Origin: Arenibacter catalasegens
Lineage (GTDB): Bacteria > Bacteroidota > Bacteroidia > Flavobacteriales > Flavobacteriaceae
Direction: 5' to 3'
Assembly: GCF_002909235.1 (NCBI RefSeq)
Contig: NZ_PHQQ01000025.1
Coordinates: 1 to 64,000 of the forward strand
DNA length: 64,000 bases
Part shown: positions 52,978 through 63,253 of the stretch, piece by piece
Numbering within the stretch: position 1 is the first letter of the stretch
How the letters are laid out: each line of letters begins with the position of its first letter
Position numbers and translations under genes: made by a program
Notes under the pieces: generated by a model
The model's input: only the letters and a program-made list of their open reading frames with translations
Database searches by the model: none
Told to the model about the DNA's origin: nothing

Positions 52978-53685
52978 TTAGCTTTTCTGTTTCTTTATTT
53001 GGTTCATTATGTCCTCCATCATCTCCACTTGTATTTGCTGAATGTTTAATAGTTCTTGTTGTTGATGAATTATAAGGTGGTCCAATTTCTCGTGAAGGAT
53101 TCGAATTTCCAATTCCGCTTTTAAATTGACCATATAATCTTGTTTGGATCGTTCCCTGTCTTTTTCCTCCTGCCTATTTTGGCTCATCATTATCACTGGG
53201 GCTTGCAAAGCAGCCAAACAGGATAAAATTAAATTCAAAAGTATAAAAGGGTAGGGGTCAAATCCTTTATCCATTAGAAAAATAATATTGATGACCATCC
53301 AAATAAAAATAAAAATGCCAAAAATAATTATGAATCTCCAACTTCCGCCGAAGGTGGCCACTTTATCTGCCAGGCGTTGTCCAAAGGAATATTCAGTAGC
53401 TTCATCCAGACTTTCATTTTGGGTAGTAATTATTTTTTCCTGTTGGATCGTCTTCAGCACATCTTCTTCCAATGTAGACAATTCACCTACCTCCTGGATG
53501 AGGTATTCGGAAAGGTATTTTTGTCTATACAAATTGAGTTCGGATACGGAAATAGATTTTTTGGAATTTATTTCTGGATGTTCCTTATGAATAAGATCCA
53601 TAATGGATTTTCGAATTGTTTTTACAGGAATCTGTTCACTGACCGGATATTCTTTAAGGGAAATGGCACTTACAAAGGTCTTCAT
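52978..53685 (-). CDS. DUF1003 membrane protein
   Basis: A 235-residue protein: cytoplasmic N-terminal ~110 residues, then the DUF1003 core FGQRLADKVATFGGSWRFI with two membrane helices (~residues 116-136 and 145-165), followed by QAPVIMMSQNRQEEKDR and a C-terminal coiled coil. The role of DUF1003 proteins is unknown, though cyclophilin-like association is proposed for some. It is monocistronic. Confidence 0.85.
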   Translation of the reverse strand: MKTFVSAISLKEYPVSEQIPVKTIRKSIMDLIHKEHPEINSKKSISVSELNLYRQKYLSEYLIQEVGELSTLEEDVLKTIQQEKIITTQNESLDEATEYSFGQRLADKVATFGGSWRFIIIFGIFIFIWMVINIIFLMDKGFDPYPFILLNLILSCLAALQAPVIMMSQNRQEEKDRERSKQDYMVNLKAELEIRILHEKLDHLIIHQQQELLNIQQIQVEMMEDIMNQIKKQKS

Positions 53686-53797
53686 GGGTAAGGTATTTTA
53701 TATCTTAAATGTAATGTATTTTATGGCCCTTTTAAACATATGGTTCTTGATTTACACCTATCTTTAATCAAGATTTCTTTTCTCTAATTATCATCCC

Positions 53798-55528
53798 ATG
53801 AAGAAAAAATTGAATCAATTGGAAGCCACGGCCATATGTGGAAACGATATTAGCTCATCCTGTCTATATGTTTCGGCCTTGGCCATAGTCTATTCTGGCC
53901 AGTATGCCTGGATTGCACTTTTGGTAGTGGCCTTTGTATTGTTTCTTTTTAGAAAAATCTATGGAGAGGTGGTCGGGGCCATACCTTTGAATGGAGGTGC
54001 CTACAATGCCTTGTTGAATACCACTAAAAAATCAACGGCATCCTTGGCAGCGGCATTGACTGTTCTTTCTTATATGGCAACGGTGGTAATATCTGCAAGT
54101 GAGGCCGTGAAATATGCGTATAGCATCTTGAATTTCATCCCTATCCTACCAGTAACCATAATCTTAATGTTTTGTTTTATGGGGTTGGTAATCGTTGGTA
54201 TTGGTGAATCTTCCAAGGTGGCAATAATCATTTTTATATTTCATCTACTTTCATTGACATTATTGTGCACCTTTTGTATTTTCTACTTTGCTGAAAATGG
54301 TTTTGAAACCTTGTTCTCCAATTTCAGAAGGCCCGTAGAGGGCGGTGTATTTAGCGCCTTGTTTTTAGGATTTTCAGCCGCGATGTTGGGGATAAGTGGT
54401 TTTGAAAGTTCAGCTAACTATGTAGAGGAACAAAAGGGGGGTGTATTTCCGAAAACCTTGCGTAATATGTGGGTGGTAGTTACTATTTTTAATCCGTTGA
54501 TCGCGTTTTTAGCGCTGGCCATTGTCCCAATTCATTTTATTGAATCCAATCAAGATGCCCTACTCTCCAAAATGGCAGAAGTTTCCGGAGGCAATTGGCT
54601 TTCCTTACTTGTGGGTATTGATGCAGCTTTGGTTTTAAGTGGTGCCGTGCTTACTTCCTTTGTAGGGGTTGGTGGACTTATGGAGCGAATGGCACTGGAC
54701 CGTATTCTACCCAAATTTTTATTGAAAAAAAATAAGGCAGGCAGTTCTTATATGGTATATACCGTATTCTTTTTATTGTGTGTATCCATTTTATTGGTAA
54801 CTCAAGGTAATTTGGCAAAACTGGCAGGTGTTTATACAATAGCCTTTTTATCGGTTATGGCATTGTTCGGGGTCGGCAATATGATGCTCAAAATAAATAG
54901 GGCAAAATTACCACGCCCCGAAAGGTCAAGTTGGTTGGGTCTTATTATTGCTATACTTGCTGTCATGGCTGCGATGGTCGGAAATATTATTCTAAACCCA
55001 TCCTATTTGGCAATCTTTATTGAATATCTAATTCCTACGCTAATGGTAGTGTTTTTTATGCTATACCGCACCTATATTTTAAAGGGATTTCTAGCAATCC
55101 TTAGCTACATCTTTCCCGATAAAGGACATCCTTTTAAAACATTGAACATATATACTAAAAAATTACTGGCAGGGATTAATAAACAGCAATTTGTTTTCTT
55201 CACCAATCATGACGATGTTGCTACCTTAAATAAGGTGATGCTTTATATTAAAAATAATGAATCAACAAGGATTCTTAAAATTGTTGCAATTATTAATGAG
55301 GAGCACGCCATTGTACCCAATTTAAAGATGGACATAAAGGTGTTAGATCGTGCTTACCCAAATATTCATATTCAATTTGTGGAAGAGCAGGGCGTCTTTG
55401 GTCCGGATAAAATTAAGGAACTGTCCAAGCGATGGGGAATTCCCGTTAATTTTATGTTTATAGGTTCTCCTGGCGATAAATTTCCTTATAAGATTCAGGA
55501 GTTAGGCGATGTAAGATTGATTATTTAA
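53798..55528 (+). CDS. APC-family amino acid permease with soluble C-terminal domain
   Basis: A 576-residue transporter. Twelve membrane helices span ~25-430, with the first containing the broken-helix motif ATAICGNDISSSCLY, which holds the substrate in APC carriers. A C-terminal soluble domain (~460-576, KQQFVFFTNHDDVATLNKVM and so on) has alternating strands and helices, resembling a Usp-like Rossmann fold as seen in other APC-Usp fusions, but the Gly ATP signature is absent. The substrate is probably an amino acid or amine. No Fnr-like site is found upstream. Confidence 0.82.
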   Translation: MKKKLNQLEATAICGNDISSSCLYVSALAIVYSGQYAWIALLVVAFVLFLFRKIYGEVVGAIPLNGGAYNALLNTTKKSTASLAAALTVLSYMATVVISASEAVKYAYSILNFIPILPVTIILMFCFMGLVIVGIGESSKVAIIIFIFHLLSLTLLCTFCIFYFAENGFETLFSNFRRPVEGGVFSALFLGFSAAMLGISGFESSANYVEEQKGGVFPKTLRNMWVVVTIFNPLIAFLALAIVPIHFIESNQDALLSKMAEVSGGNWLSLLVGIDAALVLSGAVLTSFVGVGGLMERMALDRILPKFLLKKNKAGSSYMVYTVFFLLCVSILLVTQGNLAKLAGVYTIAFLSVMALFGVGNMMLKINRAKLPRPERSSWLGLIIAILAVMAAMVGNIILNPSYLAIFIEYLIPTLMVVFFMLYRTYILKGFLAILSYIFPDKGHPFKTLNIYTKKLLAGINKQQFVFFTNHDDVATLNKVMLYIKNNESTRILKIVAIINEEHAIVPNLKMDIKVLDRAYPNIHIQFVEEQGVFGPDKIKELSKRWGIPVNFMFIGSPGDKFPYKIQELGDVRLII

Positions 55529-55684
55529 AAATGTTGAGGTATTCACTTTAAAAGTTATGACAATTATAAGTTCTGATCCTTCTTGTTTTTTGTACATTTA
55601 TATAAGGCTTACTATATCTTAATAAATTAATGGGATTTAAGATGAATGGGGCAACTTTCTATTTTTAATAAACAGATAGTAATT

Positions 55685-55942
55685 ATGAGCTTTATATCAG
55701 AAAATGTAATTCCAGGCAATCATGGAAAGGTATTTGGAACAAATGCAAAAGAAGCAAGTGACTTAAAGTGGATTGAGGAGAACTTAGTAAAACTTGATGG
55801 CATAAAGGATATAATTTTCAAAGATGGCTATCCCGTCGAATTTACAGTGCATACGACAAAGATGGTAGAAATAAAGGAAATTGAAAAATTAGTTAGGGCA
55901 TTAGGGTTTCATGCTATTCCCAAGGGACTTTTTGCTTTATAA
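55685..55942 (+). CDS. small HMA-like ferredoxin-fold protein
   Basis: An 85-residue protein with the babb-bab pattern of heavy-metal-associated domains (DLKWIEENLVKLDGIKDI, then EFTVHTTKMVEIKEIEKLVRALGFHAI), but without the CxxC metal motif. It could bind another ligand. ATG 55685 is preferred over 55646, which adds 13 residues of low similarity. A weak half-site, TGACAATTATAA, lies at 55558, too degenerate to be called. It is 117 bp after the APC permease gene. Confidence 0.6.
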   Translation: MSFISENVIPGNHGKVFGTNAKEASDLKWIEENLVKLDGIKDIIFKDGYPVEFTVHTTKMVEIKEIEKLVRALGFHAIPKGLFAL

Positions 55943-55962
55943 TCACATAAATAAAACCTGTT

Positions 55963-57939
55963 TTATTGCTCATTAAGAGTCTGCTTCAAGGTTAAGGCTA
56001 TTTCACTTTCAATTTTGTCCAAACCGTAATCTGCATACAGTTTAATAATGGCCGCAACGGACCAAGCCTGATGAATGCATCCCTTTCCTACTTTTGGACT
56101 GTTACCGTTAAAAACCTCGGAAATGCAGTGGATACCGTTGTGGGAATAGAAGTGCTCTTTTAATTGCCCTAGTTCGAACAGAACCTTTTTTTTAATCTTC
56201 AAGGAAGTTCCATATATGTTAAAATAGGACTGAAAATATTCATAAAGCAAAAAAGGCCAAACCGTTCCTTGATGATAGGCATGGTCACGCGACCATTGAT
56301 TACCTTCATAAAGTGGCTTATATTCAGAATCATTCTGGTCCAAGGTGCGAAGTCCAAATGGTGTGTATAGCTTCTCTTTCACAGCTTCAAAAATTGATTT
56401 TTGTTGATCAGTACTCAAAACTGTAAATGGTAGGCTTAGGCAATACATCTGATTGGGACGGAAGGAGTTGTCTTGCGAAATCCCCGGTATGATTACATCA
56501 AATAAAGTACCTTGGGGGTTGGTAAAATAGGTAGTGAAATTAGATTCAAACTTGCTAATTAAATTCAAATAACAATCTTCATTTGCGACTCCCATAATTT
56601 CACAGAAATACTCATATATTTTAAGAGCATTATACCATAGTGCATTAATTTCTACGGGGCAGCCAATTCTCGGGGTAATTACCTTTCCACTTACTATCGC
56701 GTCCATCCATGTAAGCTGTACATTGGCCTCCCCACCATAAAGAAACCCTTCCTCTGTAACGTGAATATTGTAGCGGGCACCTGAAATATGGTGGTCCAAT
56801 ATGTTCTTCAATATTGTAATATGACTTTTTAAGAATGTAAGATCCTTGAATTTTTGATGGTAGTCATAGCTCGCTACAAAAAGCCATAAGGTGGCGTCTA
56901 TGGTATTATAATGAACTGGGTCTTTGGCGTTATCTGGAAATCTGTCTGGAATCATGCCTTGATCAACACTTTTGAAAAAGGTGTTCAATATAGATTTGGA
57001 TAGCTTTTTGTTACCTGTGGCTATCGTCAATCCACGCATGGCGATCATGGTATCCCTTCCCCAATCCGTAAACCAGTGATATCCCGCAATTATAGACATG
57101 CTATTGGTAGATTTTCTTTGAACTAAAAATTGCTCTCCGGATGCCATTAGGTCTTTGAGAAATCCGGCCGGAAGCTTGTCCTTGTGGGATGTTGTTTTTT
57201 TGTTTTTAGCAGACAGGATATTTTTTATTCCCTTATTCACTATTTCTTCTTCCATTGTAAAGTAGATAGTAATATCCTCTCCAGGAAGAAGCTTTTGAGC
57301 AAGATATCCAATTCTATAATAGTCGCATTGAGAGCCTAACCCCCGGGCTTTTCCTTTTGAAAGGATAATATTTTTAAACCAACAACGTGCTTCAAAATAT
57401 TGTCCCGAGGTCCAGCCGGTATAAACCGGCCGACTTCCGTATTGTGGGAATGTTTTTAAATGCTCCTTATTGAATTCTGTATAAAAATTAAAACAGGAAT
57501 CTTCTTGAAAAGTAGTATGAAAGTCATTGTAGGCATAGAGTGGGTGTAATTCCAAAACTACGGGTGATTTTCCATTGTTGGTATAGGTCACCACTGTAGT
57601 GTTAGATCCAGCTACCATTTTTACATTTTTATGGAGTTCCCAATTGCTATCGGCAAATTGCCAGGAAGGAGAGGGGTTAACATCAAAACTCTTTAAATAG
57701 TGACCACTCTCGGGAAAAACAACTTTGGGATATTGATTGGCAGAAAGATTATAATATTGGCCATTTACAAGAGCACGTTCTTCGATTTTCGCAACTATCA
57801 CCATCCGATCGGTAGGCGGTTCAAGAGCAGCAACCAAAAGACCGTGGTACTGTCTAGTATTGGCGCCGTTGATGGCCCCAGAGGCATAACCGCCCAGTCC
57901 GTTGGTAGCTAACCATTCCTTTTCAAATAAATTTTCCAA
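55963..57939 (-). CDS. amylo-alpha-1,6-glucosidase (glycogen debranching)
   Basis: A 658-residue glycoside hydrolase of the GDE family. The N-terminal domain opens KEWLATNGLGGYASGAINGANTR, and the catalytic (alpha/alpha)6 barrel (~270-650) includes TDWGRDTMIAMRGL with the acid/base-region Asp. It removes alpha-1,6 branches of glycogen. It is 7 bp downstream of the GH63-type gene, forming a two-gene glycogen-degradation unit. Confidence 0.9.
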   Translation of the reverse strand: MENLFEKEWLATNGLGGYASGAINGANTRQYHGLLVAALEPPTDRMVIVAKIEERALVNGQYYNLSANQYPKVVFPESGHYLKSFDVNPSPSWQFADSNWELHKNVKMVAGSNTTVVTYTNNGKSPVVLELHPLYAYNDFHTTFQEDSCFNFYTEFNKEHLKTFPQYGSRPVYTGWTSGQYFEARCWFKNIILSKGKARGLGSQCDYYRIGYLAQKLLPGEDITIYFTMEEEIVNKGIKNILSAKNKKTTSHKDKLPAGFLKDLMASGEQFLVQRKSTNSMSIIAGYHWFTDWGRDTMIAMRGLTIATGNKKLSKSILNTFFKSVDQGMIPDRFPDNAKDPVHYNTIDATLWLFVASYDYHQKFKDLTFLKSHITILKNILDHHISGARYNIHVTEEGFLYGGEANVQLTWMDAIVSGKVITPRIGCPVEINALWYNALKIYEYFCEIMGVANEDCYLNLISKFESNFTTYFTNPQGTLFDVIIPGISQDNSFRPNQMYCLSLPFTVLSTDQQKSIFEAVKEKLYTPFGLRTLDQNDSEYKPLYEGNQWSRDHAYHQGTVWPFLLYEYFQSYFNIYGTSLKIKKKVLFELGQLKEHFYSHNGIHCISEVFNGNSPKVGKGCIHQAWSVAAIIKLYADYGLDKIESEIALTLKQTLNEQ

Positions 57940-57946
57940 ATTAAAG

Positions 57947-60583
57947 TTATATTTCTTCCATTAAATTAGCAACCAAAGCGGTCCATCCGGTTTGATGTGA
58001 AGCCCCGACACCTCTACCGCTATCGCCATGGAAATACTCATAGAACAGGATGAGATCCTTAAAATGGGGGTCTTGGTATTTGTCTTTGTGCAAGAGGTGA
58101 ATAGGCCTATTGCCATCTACATCTTTTTCAAAAAGTAGTATCAACCTCTTGCCAATTTCATCACTGATTTCCTTTAAATTCATCATGTTTTCGTTCCCGG
58201 TTGGATAGGTGAATTTCAGCTTGTTATCAAAGTAGCTATGATATTCCCTTAAGGAATTGATAAATAAATAATTCATAGGCATCCAAATTGGTCCTCTCCA
58301 ATTAGAGTTTCCTCCAAAAAGGCCAGTTGAGGATTCAGCCGGTTCATAATTAATTCCAAAGGTTTCACCGTTTATGTTGATCGTGTATGGGTTTTCATGC
58401 ACTTTAGAAAGAGACCTAATACCGTATTGGGAAAGAAATTCCTTCTCGTTTAAAAGGCTTCCAATTAATTTTTGTAATCGTTCCTTAGGTACTAGGGACA
58501 ATAGTACATCTTGGTCTTCGCTGTATTCTTCCATCACCTGATATTTTACATTTTCAATACGATGTTTTCGAAACCATTCCATACTTTTTCTAAATCTTGG
58601 AAGTTTGTCCAGATACTCTTTTTTTATATTCAATACCGCTGTAAGCGATAACAACCCTGATATGGACCGTACCTTTATAGGGACTGATTCTCCTTGCGGC
58701 AAGATTAATTTGTCATAAAAAAAGCCTTCACCTTCATCCCATGACCCATTATAATCCTGACCTATATTGTTTAAGGCTTCCGCTATAAAGACAAAATGCC
58801 CAAAGTACTTCATGGTCATATCTTCGAACGACTCGTCTACAAGAGCAATTTCTAAAGCCATTTCCAACATGTTTAGGCAGTACAGTGCCATCCAGGAGGT
58901 TCCGTCTACCTGTTCCAGGATTCCGCCACCGGGAATACCGTGACTTCGGTCGAAAACTCCGATATTGTCCAGGCCTAGAAATCCTCCTTCAAAAACATTA
59001 TTCTCAAGGCTGTCTTCCCTGTTTACCCACCACGTAAAATTAAGTGCCAATTTGTTGAACATTCGTTTTAGAAATGCTATATCTCCAATACCGGTCCTCT
59101 TTTTTTCCATTTGATAAACCTGTAGGGAAGCCCATGCCTGTACAGGTGGATTAACATCGCTAAAATTCCATTCATAAGCTGGAATCTGTCCGTTGGGCGC
59201 CATGTACCATTCCTTGGTAAATAACAACAATTGTTCTTTGGCAAAATTGGAATCTACAAGAGCCAGGCTAACACAATGAAACGCGGTATCCCATGCTGCA
59301 AACCAAGGATATTCCCATTTGTCCGGCATAGCAAGAATATCATGGTTTCTCAAGGTTTTCCATTCGCGGTTTCTGCCAAGTTTCCGTTCTTCTGGGGGTG
59401 GCATTTCTTTATGGTCACCCAACAACCATCTTTCCACTTCATAATTGTAATATTGTTTGGACCATAATAGACCTGCAATGGCTTGTCTTTGTATTTCTAG
59501 CCCTTCTTTGGAGGCTGTTTTAAAAGTGGCTTCCAAGAATTCTTGTGACTCCTTGATTCTTTGATCGAAGGTAATATCGAATTCTTCATTGAAAGGGGCA
59601 TTTAAGGAAGCGGCAGTTAACCTTAGTTTAAAGGTTTTGGATTCTCCACCCTTTAGTTGCATCTCATACAATGGTGAGAATTTGGTGCCTTCTATTTTTC
59701 CTGTACCAAGCACATAATCATTGTTCAATACAGCCTCATGGAAAAGGTCTTTTTTATAGGGGTGATCATTGGGTTGAGCATAGATCTTTTCCATATTGGT
59801 CTCATTTTCTGTAAATAACAGTTTAGAAGCCTCTTCAAAATAAAAGTTATAGTCGCCTACATAGGCATGCGAAATGGAAGCATAGGGTGTGCCTTTATGA
59901 AATTCTTTTTTTATTACAGGTTTAGATGATACTTTTTTGAAATCCCAATGATTCCTGATCCAAAGGGTGGGCAACAGGAAGAGAGGTGCCGGCTTCGAAT
60001 TTCTATTTCTGACGGTTATTTTTATTAGAATGTCTTCGTTGTCTGCCTTGGCATACTCCGTAAAGACGTCAAAATATTCATTGTTATCAAAAACACCGGT
60101 ATCCAAGAGTTCATACTCCAATTCGTTTTTACCCCGCTTCCCATTTTCTTCCATCAGTGGTATGTACGGAAATTCATTCTGTGGATATTTGTAAAGATGC
60201 TTCATGTAGGAATGGGTAGGGGTATTTTCCAAATAGTAATACAATTCTTTCACATCCTCACCGTGGTTACCTTGTGGCCCGGTTAAACCGAATAGTCGCT
60301 CTTTTAATATACCATCCTTACCATTCCATAAAGTAATTCCAAAACAGATATTGCAATAGCGGTCAGAGATACCAGCTATACCATCTTCCCCCCATCTATA
60401 GGCTCTACTTCGCGAATCGTCATGGGAGAAGTAATGCCATGCATCCCCATTGGGACTATAATCCTCTCGTACTGTGCCCCATTGCCGCTCGCTTAGATAT
60501 GGGCCCCATTTTAGCCAATCTTTGGTTTTCGATTGGTTATCGTCCAATCGTATTTGTTCTTTAGATGCTTTAATTTTAGTCAT
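57947..60583 (-). CDS. GH63/MGH1-type glucosidase
   Basis: An 878-residue cytoplasmic-looking glycoside hydrolase. The N-terminal part (WLKWGPYLSERQWGTVREDYSP) and the barrel segments YPWFAAWDTAFHCVSLAL and FGGNSNWRGPIWMPMNYL match the MGH1/GH63 alpha-glucosidases, with acidic residues in the expected positions (AWDT and the GRGVGASHQTGWTA end). Its substrate is probably an alpha-linked glucoside such as trehalose-like or glucosylglycerate compounds. It is the first gene of the pair with the debranching enzyme. Confidence 0.85.
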   Translation of the reverse strand: MTKIKASKEQIRLDDNQSKTKDWLKWGPYLSERQWGTVREDYSPNGDAWHYFSHDDSRSRAYRWGEDGIAGISDRYCNICFGITLWNGKDGILKERLFGLTGPQGNHGEDVKELYYYLENTPTHSYMKHLYKYPQNEFPYIPLMEENGKRGKNELEYELLDTGVFDNNEYFDVFTEYAKADNEDILIKITVRNRNSKPAPLFLLPTLWIRNHWDFKKVSSKPVIKKEFHKGTPYASISHAYVGDYNFYFEEASKLLFTENETNMEKIYAQPNDHPYKKDLFHEAVLNNDYVLGTGKIEGTKFSPLYEMQLKGGESKTFKLRLTAASLNAPFNEEFDITFDQRIKESQEFLEATFKTASKEGLEIQRQAIAGLLWSKQYYNYEVERWLLGDHKEMPPPEERKLGRNREWKTLRNHDILAMPDKWEYPWFAAWDTAFHCVSLALVDSNFAKEQLLLFTKEWYMAPNGQIPAYEWNFSDVNPPVQAWASLQVYQMEKKRTGIGDIAFLKRMFNKLALNFTWWVNREDSLENNVFEGGFLGLDNIGVFDRSHGIPGGGILEQVDGTSWMALYCLNMLEMALEIALVDESFEDMTMKYFGHFVFIAEALNNIGQDYNGSWDEGEGFFYDKLILPQGESVPIKVRSISGLLSLTAVLNIKKEYLDKLPRFRKSMEWFRKHRIENVKYQVMEEYSEDQDVLLSLVPKERLQKLIGSLLNEKEFLSQYGIRSLSKVHENPYTININGETFGINYEPAESSTGLFGGNSNWRGPIWMPMNYLFINSLREYHSYFDNKLKFTYPTGNENMMNLKEISDEIGKRLILLFEKDVDGNRPIHLLHKDKYQDPHFKDLILFYEYFHGDSGRGVGASHQTGWTALVANLMEEI

Positions 60584-60672
60584 TTAAATATGGCCGTTTA
60601 AAAAGTTTAAAGCTGCTGACCTAAGGTGGTGTGCATTTTATAACCTCTTACTTATACAATTAAAGATAAGAT

Positions 60673-60828
60673 ATGTTTAACACATATGTGCCAACAAATA
60701 GTTGTCGTTTTGTAAATTATTTTCAGAAGGTAGACTACCAGACGCTCTATTTTGAACTAGAGACAAGTACAAGTAGTTTTAAGGAAATTCTTTTAATAGA
60801 AATATTGATTCGCTTAATACGAGTGTAG
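60673..60828 (+). pseudogene. possible remnant of an AraC-family regulator
   Basis: A 51-codon frame from ATG 60673 to TAG 60826 holds YQTLYFELETSTSSFKEIL and LLIEILIRLIR, which resemble the linker between the arabinose-binding-like and helix-turn-helix domains of AraC-family proteins. The rest of such a gene is absent. Similarity is judged by eye only and could be chance. The other bases of the gap 60584-60896 show no clear signal. Confidence 0.25.
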
Positions 60829-60896
60829 GGCAATAGCTATTTTGGATATAGCATGCGGTTAAGCTACCTCATTTACCTTTGAGTAATGGCTTACAA

Positions 60897-62165
60897 TTAT
60901 TCCTTTCTATTGTATGGTCTTATAATGAGGCCCAAAGGTCTGTCATAGGTAAAGTAATTGGACATCCAATCCAGGAAGGCAACGACCTTATTTCTATAAC
61001 CAACCAAGGACATAATGTGGATCAACATCCATACGATCCAGGCAAATGTTCCGTGAAATTTCCATTTCGGCAAATCCACGACAGCCTTCTTTCTACCTAC
61101 AGTGGCCATAACACCTTTGTCATGATAAACAAATGGCTGGAGGGGCTTGTTGTTGATTATATTTAATATGTTCTTTGCTAAATGTTCTCCCTGTCGTTGA
61201 GCTACTGGGGCCAACATGGGAAGGCCTTTAGGATTTATCGTGTCTATGTGCACTGCGACGTCACCAATGGCAAAAACACTTGTAGTATTTAATACCCTAT
61301 TAAATTTATCCACCGAAATCCTATTTCCAGATATAATATTTTCCTTGCTTATACCTTCAATAGGCGCCCCTTTTACGCCAGCGGTCCATATCACGGTTTT
61401 AGTTAAAAAAGTGGTGCCATCGGCTAATTTGATTGTACTGCCGTTGTATTCATTTACCAAGGTGTTTAGATGCACTTGGACACCCAATTTCTGTAAATAT
61501 TCCAAGCTTTTGGTCGAAGCGTTATCGGACATTGCAGAAAGCAGTTTTGGCGCAGCTTCGTATAAGTTGATCGACATTTTATCAAGATCAAGTTCCGGAA
61601 AGTCTTTGGGTAAAACATAGCGTTTCATTTCTGCCAGTGCCCCTGCCAATTCCAAACCTGCAGGACCACCTCCGATTATAGCTATATTCATAATTTCCTC
61701 CAGTGGTTCTCCATCAGTATTGGCCAATGCTTTTTCCAAATTTTGAAAAATGAAACTTCTCATGTTGAGGGCATCAGGAATCGACTTTAAAGTCAATAAT
61801 TTGTCTTTAACGGGTTCAAAATTGAAAAAATTGTTTTGGCTCCCTGTAGCGATTATCAAGAAATCATAGGAAACCGGTCCTATTGTAGTCAACAATTGAT
61901 TGTCCTTTTGTTCTATCGATGTCACTTCTGCCAATCTGAAAGAAATGTTGCTGTTAGTTCTGAATATCCTTCGCACGGGATAGGCAATACTATCCGGTTC
62001 CAACCCACCGGTCGCGACTTGATACATAAGGGGCTGAAAATTGTGATAATTATGTTTATCGATCAACAGCACATTTACTTTTTTATGTCTAAAGGACTTT
62101 GCTATGGCTATACCACCAAACCCAGCTCCAATGATTACTATTTTGGGTATATTATTGTCTTTCAT
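60897..62165 (-). CDS. ndh: type II NADH dehydrogenase
   Basis: A 422-residue membrane-associated flavoprotein that passes electrons from NADH to quinone without pumping protons. FAD-binding GAGFGG (residues ~12-17), NADH-binding GGGPAGLELAGALAE (~165-180), and FAIGDVA near residue 297. The C-terminus (residues ~360-400) is a membrane-binding amphipathic/hydrophobic section. Its start overlaps the small pore-like gene upstream by 4 bp, indicating coupled translation. Confidence 0.92.
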   Translation of the reverse strand: MKDNNIPKIVIIGAGFGGIAIAKSFRHKKVNVLLIDKHNYHNFQPLMYQVATGGLEPDSIAYPVRRIFRTNSNISFRLAEVTSIEQKDNQLLTTIGPVSYDFLIIATGSQNNFFNFEPVKDKLLTLKSIPDALNMRSFIFQNLEKALANTDGEPLEEIMNIAIIGGGPAGLELAGALAEMKRYVLPKDFPELDLDKMSINLYEAAPKLLSAMSDNASTKSLEYLQKLGVQVHLNTLVNEYNGSTIKLADGTTFLTKTVIWTAGVKGAPIEGISKENIISGNRISVDKFNRVLNTTSVFAIGDVAVHIDTINPKGLPMLAPVAQRQGEHLAKNILNIINNKPLQPFVYHDKGVMATVGRKKAVVDLPKWKFHGTFAWIVWMLIHIMSLVGYRNKVVAFLDWMSNYFTYDRPLGLIIRPYNRKE

Positions 62166-62512
62166 TTGTCCTGAAGATGTAAAATATGAAGTAATCTGTG
62201 AGCGATCGGGGCAAAAATAACGGCAAAAATACTTAGAAAAGCTATTCCACTATACAGTGCGTAGAATGATGAAAATAGTTTGGCCCCGACCGTTTTCATT
62301 TCGTTCACAGGTCCCATGCCAGTCAGAATCATAGCCGCATTATAGAAGGCATCGACCATATTTAATCCGTTAAAATAATGATAGCCTATGGTTCCTAACC
62401 CCAAAGAAAAAAGAATTAGTAAGAATGAGAAAAGAAAGTAAGTCAAGACCCTAATTATAAATTTGCCTAAAGGCAATATTGGGGATGTTTTAGGTTCAAG
62501 TTGTATGGACAT
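62162..62512 (-). CDS. small two-helix membrane protein with pore-like loop
   Basis: A 116-residue membrane protein: two membrane helices (about 20-42 and 84-106) flank a re-entrant stretch YNAAMILTGMGPVN (residues ~57-70), placed like the selectivity loop of a two-helix K+ channel (TVGYG in the classical case). Here it reads TGMGP, so it is not a normal K+ filter. The layout (coupled to NDH-2 with a 4-bp overlap) suggests a partner of respiratory electron flow. The function is unknown. Confidence 0.65.
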   Translation of the reverse strand: MSIQLEPKTSPILPLGKFIIRVLTYFLFSFLLILFSLGLGTIGYHYFNGLNMVDAFYNAAMILTGMGPVNEMKTVGAKLFSSFYALYSGIAFLSIFAVIFAPIAHRLLHILHLQDK

Positions 62513-62743
62513 TATATAGGTGCCTTTAATTTTATTGGGGTACTTTAAAAGTACGGTTTATACTTTAAATCGAAGTATCCTAGATGAATTAACAATCGGT
62601 GAATTTCGAATAATATATTAAAATTTTGTCCACTAATGTTTAACATCTTTTTAACCTGACAATCACTTAATTATCAGTGCTGTTGGCATTTTTTTTGTGG
62701 TTGATAATCTAAAAAAAAGGAAGTTTAATTAAAATTCATTCAG

Positions 62744-63253
62744 ATGAAAAAAATTGTGTTTACCCTTTTGTTAGGTTTTATGGTGACTGGATGCCAGGCA
62801 CAGAACGACCGAACTAAAACCATAGATGATTTAGTAGAAAAAAAAACGGACAGTCTTGGTGTAGATGAACCAAAAATAAGCTGGAAAGTGGATAAAAAAT
62901 ATGACGAGAAGGGAAACGTTATAGGGTATGATTCCATTTATTCCTACTCCTATAACAATCTTGGCAACTTGGCCAAGGGGATGAATCTTGATAGTATTAT
63001 GAATTCAATGAAGTTTTTTTCCTATGACAATTTCTCTTCCTATAGGGAAGACCAGTATTTAGGTCGGATTTTTAATGAGGATTCTCTGTTGAACGTCAAC
63101 CCATTTTTTGATGATTTCTTTGAAAAGCAAAGGGCCAATAATTTTTCGGATATGCGGCAATTATTCCAACAAATGGACTCCCTTCAGAATATGATGATGG
63201 AGAAACATCGGAATTTTATGCCGGATGAAACCAAAAGTAAATCCAAAATATAG
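62744..63253 (+). CDS. lipoprotein, hypothetical
   Basis: A 169-residue lipoprotein with lipobox VTGC (Cys17). The mature part is charged, with an Asp/Asn-rich middle (YSYNNLGNLAKGMNLD) and Met-rich C-terminus (QQMDSLQNMMMEKH). The family is not recognised. No partner is evident. AT-rich DNA upstream holds no clear regulatory site. Confidence 0.6.
   Translation: MKKIVFTLLLGFMVTGCQAQNDRTKTIDDLVEKKTDSLGVDEPKISWKVDKKYDEKGNVIGYDSIYSYSYNNLGNLAKGMNLDSIMNSMKFFSYDNFSSYREDQYLGRIFNEDSLLNVNPFFDDFFEKQRANNFSDMRQLFQQMDSLQNMMMEKHRNFMPDETKSKSKI

Noticed and set aside
55558-55569. TGACAATTATAA as another Fnr-like site
   Set aside because: The right half-site is broken (ATAA), no TAnnTTTG was found at the expected distance, and the site is 127 bp from the nearest start.
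55950-55967. AATAAAA-CCTG-TTTTATT hairpin between the HMA-like and debranching genes
   Set aside because: An AT-only 7-bp stem that overlaps the stop region of the next gene; it could be chance.
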